From NCBI GenBank assembly GCA_018725535.1, contig QLUS01000001.1, forward strand, positions 1 to 49,065: 49,065 nucleotides of DNA, written 5' to 3'. A model generated the notes under the pieces. The model was not told the origin of the DNA, searched no databases, and was given only the letters and a program-made list of their open reading frames with translations. The position numbers and the translations under genes are program-made. Of this stretch, positions 23,685-30,284 are shown in pieces (position 1 is the stretch's first letter; each line of letters starts with the position of its first letter). The stretch is from Bacillota bacterium (GTDB lineage Bacteria; Bacillota; UBA994).

Positions 23685-24178
23685 TAGTGTCGCCTCTCAA
23701 TCTCAACCAGCAAATTCTCGATATGCCAGCCCTTAAGTCCAGCCGCAGCACCGTCCGTAAGGGCATGTACTACGAATTCTCCTTGCGCCGGAGCCTCAAC
23801 AGAGATGGTGCCGGGCGTCAGCGTAATGCTGTTTGCTAGAAAGACTCGCATCATTGGCTCCTTAAGCTTACTCTCGTGCGCGACAAACTGCGGGTTTAAG
23901 GCAAGGCGACGGGCAAAGGCAAGTTCGGCCACCTGTACTGAAGCCTTAAACACATCAATGATTAAAAAGCCAGTGTATTTTATCCACGCAGAGAGGTTCC
24001 CGCGGCTGACATGCAAGTCATTCGCGAAGCTGAGCAACAGGTCCCGATTAACAAAGGCAACCAGACCAGCCACCAGCCAGCCTGTAATCAGCGACTGAAT
24101 GTCAAAGCTCTGGGCAAACAGCATCCAAAGCAAAAACAAGGCGAGAGTCCATCCAAATAGGCGCATATACCGCGACAT
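23684..24178 (-). CDS. mnhE: Na+/H+ antiporter subunit E (MrpE)
   Basis: 164-aa subunit with two N-terminal helices followed by a soluble domain. NSITLTPGTISVE is the family hallmark, followed by FVVHALTDG. It is the first gene of the Mrp operon. The gap of 80 bp to the FMN-binding gene is small enough for shared transcription. Confidence 0.92.
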   Translation of the reverse strand: MSRYMRLFGWTLALFLLWMLFAQSFDIQSLITGWLVAGLVAFVNRDLLLSFANDLHVSRGNLSAWIKYTGFLIIDVFKASVQVAELAFARRLALNPQFVAHESKLKEPMMRVFLANSITLTPGTISVEAPAQGEFVVHALTDGAAAGLKGWHIENLLVEIERRH

Positions 24179-24258
24179 TACTTACCCCCCACAAACATAA
24201 GAGCTACCACCAGCATGACGGCAGCCCTATAGTTTCACTTTGTGCTCGCACCACGAAC

Positions 24259-25097
24259 TTATTTGCTTGGTGCCTTTTCTAGAGCCTCGATCACCGCTTG
24301 CACAAACCCTTCGCTTGAGCCGGTGGCACCCGAAACGGCGTCAACCTCTGGATCCTGCTCCCTGATGACTGCCCGCGTAAGCTCCACAAACGCCGCATTG
24401 GCGTACTCCGGCGTATCCTCATGGGCTACGACACGTACGTTTTCCACCCTGCCGGACTTGACCGTGACGGACACTTTAATGGTTCCAAACAAACCGCGTC
24501 CTTCGCCCGGATACTCCCCGTCAGGAATTGTGGCGATGTCCCGCGTAAACCTGTCTACCGGAACAGGCGCAGCCCCCCCAGTACGTGCTGCTGGAACAAG
24601 GCTAGCGCATTTCTAACCCCAGTGGTTACACCGCGTACAGACAATGTCGCGCCGGAGATGGCCTGTATGTCGCCTCCCACAGCAAGCGGGTCACGCACAG
24701 TTTTACCCGTAAACTGCCCGAGAAAAGCAGGCGCAGTCACCCGGTCGCCAATCCCCGGCGTCTCACGCTGTCCGGTAATGCGCACGCCCCGCACCGCGCC
24801 AGCCATATCCACTGCGACGAGCAAGCTAATCGGGCCGGCATAGCCGCCACCCGCACTCTGCATGATCGCACCTACTAGCTTCCCATCCTTAGTGGCAAGA
24901 AAATAGGTAATATTATCGCGTGAAGTTTCCTCAAACTTGTCCGCCATAGGAAAAAGCTCACCGAGAGCGCGCTGTAGTTCTGCTTGTTTACGCTCTGAGA
25001 TAACCGCGCTAGTGACGGAGTAGGTAGCTGCTAAGGCTGCCCCCGCTATGGCACAGATTAATGCGAGCGTTACGCTAAGCTTAAAGACATCCTTCAT
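24259..25097 (-). pseudogene. RnfG-like two-domain FMN-binding protein, frameshifted at a G7 tract
   Basis: The first ORF (ATG at 25097) has an N-terminal membrane anchor and an RnfG/NqrC-type FMN domain with GQRETPGIGDR and SGATLSVRGVTTG, ending at 24555. In the frame reached by one extra G in the C7/G7 run at 24573-24579, translation continues as AAPVPVDRF and GEYPGEGRGLFGTIKVSV into a second FMN_bind domain with DAVSGATGSSEGF, ending at 24259 (279 aa in all). The second domain has no usable start of its own except TTG at 24492, which would truncate it. Only the second domain has the full D-x-x-S-G-A-T flavinylation motif; the first reads QAISGAT. The cause may be a sequencing error, phase variation or programmed slippage. 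Predicted role: extracytoplasmic flavin electron carrier. Confidence 0.75.
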
Positions 25098-25160
25098 CAA
25101 CAATCCCCTGCCTCGGTTAGCTATAGCATTTCCTTGCTTATTCTAGCACAGAGTAGCCGC

Positions 25161-26222
25161 CTAACCAAGAGAAAGATGCCCCCGCGAGTAAAGCACGAGG
25201 AAGTCCCGCGCTGCGCGCTCCCACGTAAACGCACGGCTCCGCAGAAGACTAGCCTGGGCCATTGTCTGGCGTTGACTGGGATTTGACACTGCCGCGTCAA
25301 GCCCGTTTGTCCAAGCGTTCGCATCCGCAATTGGCGGATAGTGCCCGGCATGCGGCCCTACTACTTCCGGCACACTCCCCCTAAAACTTGCTACAATTGG
25401 CAATGCCGTGCCCATGGCGGGCAGACAAATGTGACCGTCTGCTGCACGATCCTGTGCAGGCTACAGAAACATGTCGGCGGCTCGATACACCTTTGGTATA
25501 AGAGCATCTACAGCGATTACTCTATCTGAAGAGACCATAGGCGAGCTACCCACCACCACGAGCCTAAGGCGGCTTAGTGCCGCAGTAGACCAGCAATGGA
25601 GGAGCAACTCCCGCCCTTTATCGCCATGCGGCGCGTAGGCCAATAACGCCAGCGTTTCATCTGGTTCCACTGCCCAGAGCATACGCTGTCTTAACCTCTC
25701 CCGCATAAGGCCCCTGTCAGAGAGGGCGGGACGAAAGACCGACCCATCGACGCCGGGATAAACGACATTCACCCATAGCCGCAGACCATAATACCTGCCA
25801 ACAAAGAGGCTCTTCAGGAAGAAACTGCTGAGCACAACTTGATCCACCCAACAGAGGGACATGCGCAAAGCACGGCGCGAAATCGCGTCGCCCGAGAGAG
25901 GCGGCAGCGAATGTAAATTTAACACCACATATCCTTGGAAAACTTGACGCACCTCGGGCACTAACCAAGGGCAGTTCTCAACTTGCACTACAGTCGGTCG
26001 CGTCTCCCTGAGAACCGGCCTGAGCACATCCGCACGCGGCGGGAGCGGCCAGCGGTACAGGCGTACACCTAACAACTCCGGCACTTCCATGTTCGCCGGC
26101 AGGACCATTGCGACCTCTATACCCTGCCTAGAAAGGAGAGCAGCCATCTTAAAGACATGTAGGTGTGACTCGTCCCCCGCAAGTCTCGGCACGTCCGGCG
26201 GCAGTACATACAGAACTTTCAC
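25161..26222 (-). pseudogene. GT4-like glycosyltransferase interrupted by in-frame TAG
   Basis: The gene starts MKVLYVLPPDVPRLAGDES with a GT-B N-terminal domain, and after VYPGVDGSVFRP enters the C-terminal donor domain. Codon 254 (25461-25463) is TAG, directly after IPKVYRAADMFL. The same frame then runs on through PAMGTALPIVASFRGSVPEVV, the donor-site tail of GT4 enzymes, to a stop at 25161 (353 aa). A single substitution therefore explains the break. The usual E-x7-E pair is degenerate, the second Glu being Pro. No polysaccharide genes are nearby, so the acceptor is unknown. Confidence 0.8.
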
Positions 26223-26285
26223 TTTGCTCTCCCCTCACGCACACTTTTCCTCAGTGTACGCAATCGGAGCAGGAACCGTGAGCCT

Positions 26286-26963
26286 TTAGAGGCTACGAAA
26301 GATTAGATACAGGCCTACGCCAACAAACAACAGACCCGCAACATATGCTCCAAAGTCCCAATATCTGCTTAAGCCCCGCCATGTTCGCAGGGCCCCAGCT
26401 ACACTTCCCACGACAAGCAAAGGCACGCCCTGACCCAAGCCAAAGGCAAACAACAATAACCCGCCTGTGAAAATTCGCCCGGAGGCCGCAGCAACGCCGA
26501 CGATAATCCCAAGCACCGGGCCCGCGCAGGGTGAGGCTGCGAGCCCAAACGCCAGTCCCACCAAGAAGGCCCCAAACAAGCCATGTGCCCGTACGGGCAT
26601 CTTAGCGATACTTTTCGTAGGTAGATGAATCATCTGCATTAAGCTAAGTCCCATGATGAGTAAAACAACCCCAAGCAGCACAGGGGCGATATTGGACGTG
26701 ATGCCAATTATGCCGCCTAGGAGAGCCGCCATAAGGCCGAGTGCCGTAAACGCCGTAGAAAGTCCCAGTACTAGGCTCAACACCAGAAAAAGGCTGCGCC
26801 GTGTCTTAATGCTCCCACTGACGCCTACATATCCCAAAACCAAAGGCATCATGGCGATAATGCAGGGGGAAAGGCTCGTTAAGACCCCAGCGGCAAATGA
26901 AGCCAGTAGCGCTAGACCTAGATGTCCGACGAGTATACTTTGCAGTGACTCAAGCGTTATCAC
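26286..26963 (-). CDS. ccdA: CcdA/DsbD-like thiol-disulfide membrane transporter
   Basis: 225-aa protein with six transmembrane helices that would carry reducing equivalents from cytoplasmic thioredoxin across the membrane. The two redox cysteines lie in TSLSPCIIAMMPL (about residue 33) and AASPCAGPVLG (about residue 145), the canonical CcdA positions. The GTG start overlaps the stop of the upstream thioredoxin-like gene by 4 nt (GTGA), so the two are co-translated. It is the likely electron donor of that protein. No cytochrome c biogenesis genes are visible nearby. Confidence 0.93.
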   Translation of the reverse strand: MITLESLQSILVGHLGLALLASFAAGVLTSLSPCIIAMMPLVLGYVGVSGSIKTRRSLFLVLSLVLGLSTAFTALGLMAALLGGIIGITSNIAPVLLGVVLLIMGLSLMQMIHLPTKSIAKMPVRAHGLFGAFLVGLAFGLAASPCAGPVLGIIVGVAAASGRIFTGGLLLFAFGLGQGVPLLVVGSVAGALRTWRGLSRYWDFGAYVAGLLFVGVGLYLIFRSL

Positions 26964-27367
26964 GGGGCCATCCCTCGAACAAGAAAGCGCCGCAGTTCCT
27001 CCTTAGACATGCTGCCGACCGCGTGGTGTTCCCGTCCGTTTGCATCGATCATAACAAAGTGGGGGATCGCCCGAAGATTAAAGCGACGCCCTAGCTCTAT
27101 GGTTTCATCTACCCTAATGTCCGCTACAATAAAAGTAACTCGCCCGAACTCGGCTTTAAGCTCCCGCACCGCGGGATACATTACTACACAGGAACGTCAC
27201 GTATCGGAAGTGAACATCACGAAAACCGGCACGCGCTCTGCAGTCGCCCGCTGAAACTCCGTCAAGGGCATGGCCGTTTTAAGATCGTCCCCGCCGCTGG
27301 GTCGCGCAAGGAACCAAGCCACAACTGCCACGAGCAGCACCAGTAAGACGGATACGCTACGCTTCAC
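26960..27367 (-). CDS. Thioredoxin-like selenoprotein with U-x-x-C active site (TGA = Sec57)
   Basis: Membrane-anchored thioredoxin-fold protein, 135 aa if the TGA at 27197-27199 is read through. The GTG at 27367 starts it, overlapping the yhaM stop, with GGGAGGGTGG upstream. Residues 4-20 form a membrane anchor. The strand PVFVMFTSDT runs into TGA, then RSC: the TGA sits exactly at the first Cys of the thioredoxin CxxC motif. The rest is a normal thioredoxin fold (AVRELKAEFGRVTFIVADI, and the cis-Pro loop AIPHFVMID). A 6-bp hairpin with GGU loop follows the TGA at SECIS distance. Read plainly it would be two fragments (27197-27367 and 26960-27181). The Sec machinery must lie elsewhere in the genome. 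The alternative, a chance nonsense mutation at precisely the catalytic Cys, is much less likely. Confidence 0.85.
27162..27176 (-). promoter_or_regulatory. Putative bacterial SECIS element
   Basis: On the minus strand TCCCGC pairs perfectly with GCGGGA around a GGT triloop. 26 nt lie between the TGA and the loop, within the 16-37 nt window of bacterial SECIS models, and G occupies the first two loop positions as SelB recognition usually requires. It lies inside the coding frame. Confidence 0.75.
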
Positions 27368-28358
27368 CGCCGCCACCCTCCCAAACATCCGTCAAAATAC
27401 TGCACTCCAAACGTTTATCCCATGCCGACCAGCGCTCACCGAGGGATACCGTTTCGGCAATAATCTTCTCGACCTGGGCCAGTCTGCTGCTGGTATAGTC
27501 GGCTAGGTGTAGTGCCACTGCGTTAGCAGTTTTCGGTTCCTCGGGTGAACCCCATTCCCGCTTACCGTGATGGCTAAGAACGAGGTGTTGCAGCTCATCT
27601 CGCAAGGTTGTCGGGAAGGCAGGCATGCGTTCGGTCAGGCTGCTAATTAACTCCGCTCCCAGCACCACATGGCCGATGAGCTTGCCTCTGTCTGTAACTT
27701 CAAAGCCAAACGCGCGCGGCTCATACTCCTGCGTTTTCGCCGCATCGTGAAGAATGGCCCCCACAATTAGCAGGTCGCGGTTAAGACGCGCGCCCTGCAC
27801 CTGTACCATGCGCTCGACATAAGCTATGACTTCTAGCGTGTGCATAAGGAGTCCACCCACAAAAGCGTGGTGTACATCACGACCTGCAGGCGCCTGCTGA
27901 AAGGCATGCCTTACCTCAGGTAGGGAAAAATGTAAGACCAGCAGATCCCGTAAGCACGGCGTCTTGATGCTTGCCATAATTTCCTCGAGTTCCCGCCACA
28001 TCGCTGCTAAGGGACGCGGGGGTGGCGCAGAAAAATCCGCGGCGTCAACTTCCGCAAGGTTCGCGCGCGTTATTTCCTCGATGTAAATTTGCTTGTCTCC
28101 GCGGTAATCCTGGACTCGCCCCGACACCAACACAATGTCGTCTTTGCGATAGGAGTTGTCGCTCGTAAGCGCCTCGTTCCAAGCCACGGCCGACACCCTG
28201 CCGGTACGGTCACCCAGCGACAACACCATGCCGCACGCGGGCACCCCGTTCTTGTTGTAATTAACAAGCCTTTTGTCAATCACAAAGAAGTGGCTCTTCA
28301 CCTGCGCCCCAACCACTAGGTCTTTCGCGTATATCTTCGTCAGCCCGCCTGTGCGCAT
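27357..28358 (-). CDS. yhaM: YhaM-family 3'-5' exoribonuclease (OB-fold plus HD domain)
   Basis: 333-aa protein. The N-terminal OB-fold (about residues 1-105, including GRVSAVAWNE and VLVSGRVQDYRGDKQ) binds nucleic acid. The HD domain supplies metal ligands in HHAFVGGLLMHTLEV and GAILHDAAKTQEY, with a later LVLSHHGKREWGSP, as in YhaM. It would trim RNA 3' ends in the cytoplasm. The ATG starts 1 nt after the kbl stop, and its end overlaps the thioredoxin-like gene, giving a kbl-yhaM-trx-ccdA operon. Confidence 0.92.
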   Translation of the reverse strand: MRTGGLTKIYAKDLVVGAQVKSHFFVIDKRLVNYNKNGVPACGMVLSLGDRTGRVSAVAWNEALTSDNSYRKDDIVLVSGRVQDYRGDKQIYIEEITRANLAEVDAADFSAPPPRPLAAMWRELEEIMASIKTPCLRDLLVLHFSLPEVRHAFQQAPAGRDVHHAFVGGLLMHTLEVIAYVERMVQVQGARLNRDLLIVGAILHDAAKTQEYEPRAFGFEVTDRGKLIGHVVLGAELISSLTERMPAFPTTLRDELQHLVLSHHGKREWGSPEEPKTANAVALHLADYTSSRLAQVEKIIAETVSLGERWSAWDKRLECSILTDVWEGGGGEA

Positions 28359-28359
28359 C

Positions 28360-29538
28360 TTATTGAATGACTCCCATTTCTTTCGCTACTGCCGCAAAGG
28401 CTTCGAGGGCGAAATCGAGGTCGTCCCTAGTGTGTGAGGCCGATATCATGGCACGAATGCGCGCCTTTCCCTTGGCCACCGTCGGGAAGCCAATCTTGGT
28501 GGCAAACACACCCCTTTGGAACAGGCGACGGCTCATCTCGCCTGCCACTTCCGCTTCGCCAAGCATTACCGGTGTTATAGGCGTCTCGCTTTTCCCAATG
28601 TCAAAACCTAATCTGCTCATACCAGCCTTGAAGTAGCGGGCATTATCCCACAATCTCTCTACAGGCTCGCCGCTCGCCGTAAGGATTTCAATGGCCTTCG
28701 CTGTAGCTGCCACATCAGGCGGCGTAAGCGCCGAGCTAAACAGGAAGGGGCGCGCGCGCTGTTTAAGATACTCAATCAGCTTAGCGCTCCCGGCAGCAAA
28801 GCCGCCAATAGTCCCTATAGCCTTAGAAAAAGTGCCTACTTCCACGTCTACTTGACCGTGCAGGTGGAAGTGATCGACAATACCTCGTCCGTTCTCTCCC
28901 AGCACACCTTCGCCGTGGGCATCGTCGACCATAGTCATGGCGCCGTAGCGTTTAGCGATGGCCACAATTTGGGGCAGTTTGGCTATATCCCCGTCCATGC
29001 TAAAGACGCCGTCGGTGATGACCAGCACCCGCCCAGTGTTAACGCCCTTAAGCACTGACTCCAGTGAGTCCGGATCATTATGTTTGTAGACCTTAATCTC
29101 GGCACGACTTAAGCGTGCCCCATCAATAATGCTAGCGTGATTCAGCTCATCGGACACAATGATGTCGTCCTTACCGACTAAAGCGGCAATAACGGCGAGG
29201 TTAGCCATAAAGCCTGACTGCAACGTAAGTGCGGCCTCCACGCGTTTGAACTCAGCCACTTGCCTATCAAGCCCGGCGTGGAGACTCATAGTCCCGGCAA
29301 TACTCCGCACGGCAGCAGGACCAACGCCAAACTCGGAAATCGCATCCATGGCCGCTTGACGGAGACGCGGGTCGTTCGCGAGGTTTAGGTAGTTGTTTGA
29401 GCAGAGGTTGAGCTTCTTCTGACCGCCAATGACAATCCACGCGCCCTGCGCGCTCTCTATAACCTTGATGTCATTGTAAAGCCCGCTGCTCTTAAGCTCC
29501 TGCAGGATTTCGTCGATGAAACTGAGACTTTCTGGCAT
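28360..29538 (-). CDS. kbl: Glycine C-acetyltransferase (2-amino-3-ketobutyrate CoA ligase) or related alpha-oxoamine synthase
   Basis: PLP enzyme of 392 aa that joins or cleaves glycine and acetyl-CoA to 2-amino-3-oxobutyrate (threonine degradation). Motifs: LNLCSNNYLNLANDPRL, GVGPAAVRSIAGT, SDELNHASIIDG, DDAHGEGVLG, and the PLP lysine in VGTFSKAIGTIGG. The start is ATG at 29538 with AAAGGAGG 6 nt before it; a longer open frame upstream consists of repeat sequence and should be ignored. The related BioF cannot be excluded by sequence alone, but no biotin genes are nearby. No threonine dehydrogenase gene is adjacent. Confidence 0.85.
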   Translation of the reverse strand: MPESLSFIDEILQELKSSGLYNDIKVIESAQGAWIVIGGQKKLNLCSNNYLNLANDPRLRQAAMDAISEFGVGPAAVRSIAGTMSLHAGLDRQVAEFKRVEAALTLQSGFMANLAVIAALVGKDDIIVSDELNHASIIDGARLSRAEIKVYKHNDPDSLESVLKGVNTGRVLVITDGVFSMDGDIAKLPQIVAIAKRYGAMTMVDDAHGEGVLGENGRGIVDHFHLHGQVDVEVGTFSKAIGTIGGFAAGSAKLIEYLKQRARPFLFSSALTPPDVAATAKAIEILTASGEPVERLWDNARYFKAGMSRLGFDIGKSETPITPVMLGEAEVAGEMSRRLFQRGVFATKIGFPTVAKGKARIRAMISASHTRDDLDFALEAFAAVAKEMGVIQ

Positions 29539-29554
29539 ATGTGACCTCCTTTTG

Positions 29555-29622
29555 TGAACTTTGAATCGTGAATCTTGAATCATGAACGGGGGAGGCTTCC
29601 CGCTTTCCGCTTTCCGCCGTAC
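29555..29622. repeat. Composite heptamer repeat, kbl-nudix gap
   Basis: From left: 7-9-nt variants of GTGAATC/TTGAATC/ATGAAC, then GGGGGAGGC, then TTCCCGC, TTTCCGC, TTTCCGC and a CGTACGC unit. It has the same internal order as the other composite repeats in the window. Confidence 0.85.
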
Positions 29623-29626
29623 GCCT

Positions 29627-30001
29627 CTACTGCCTCTCCTTACCCGAGAGGTGCTTTTCATAGATTGTTTCTCTCAGTTCCTCCGAGCGGAGGCTGCGCC
29701 AGTCAAGCTCTGAGGTGCCGCGTCGCGTCACAGGGTCAAACTTAAGTGAGGTCGGCTCGGCTAAGAACGTCAGCACCATGCGGTGCAAGCTTTCGTTGCG
29801 CTTCTCGCGGGAGAGGTGACGAGTGACTCTTACATCTGCGCCGGTTTGTGCGGCCACAGTGCGCCGCACGGCATCCTCTGGAGTTTCGCCCTCTTCCACG
29901 TCTCCGCCCGGCAGAGCCCATACTCCCCCGAGTGGTCTAACCATAAGCACATGATGGCCATTAAGGACAATAGCTTGAACGTAGATTCTGCGATAATCCA
30001 T
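29627..30001 (-). CDS. Nudix-fold protein with degenerate Nudix box
   Basis: 124-aa Nudix-like protein. The box region (about residues 32-55) reads GGDVEEGETPEDAVRRTVAAQTG. The Gx5E start is intact, but the REUxEExGU core is R-T-V-A-A-Q-T-G: all three metal-binding glutamates are replaced. It is therefore probably not a normal nucleoside-diphosphate-X hydrolase; it may bind ligand only or be a decayed enzyme. ATG start. It lies between two composite repeats, so its transcription unit is uncertain. Confidence 0.8.
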   Translation of the reverse strand: MDYRRIYVQAIVLNGHHVLMVRPLGGVWALPGGDVEEGETPEDAVRRTVAAQTGADVRVTRHLSREKRNESLHRMVLTFLAEPTSLKFDPVTRRGTSELDWRSLRSEELRETIYEKHLSGKERQ

Positions 30002-30146
30002 GTTCGACTCTCCCTTCCATCATCTTCTCTAGCCTTAGCATACCAGAGGGCAATGTGCTGCGCAACGCCGAGGCGACTCGCGCGAGTAGGGAAGCAGTAG
30101 GGACGGAGCCTTTTGCTTCCGTGGAGTACATCACGCGCGCGCCTGC

Positions 30147-30277
30147 CGTTAGCCGTTAGGAGGCTTTCCGCTTTCCGCTTTCCGCTTTCCGCTTTCCGTT
30201 AGCCGTTAGGAGGCTTCCCGCTTTCCGCTTTCCGCTGTACGCTGTAAGCTGTAAGCTGTAAGCTGTAAGCTGTAAGC
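30147..30277. repeat. Composite heptamer repeat, nudix-M14 gap
   Basis: Contains GCCGTTA repeats, GGAGGC, a run of TTTCCGC, a second GCCGTTA/GGAGGC/TTCCCGC/TTTCCGC block, then TGTACGC and about five TGTAAGC units. It is the longest array in the window. The preceding 30002-30146 holds a weak GGGACGG repeat copy (30100-30115) and nothing else I can name. Confidence 0.95.
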
Positions 30278-30284
30278 GTCCCTC

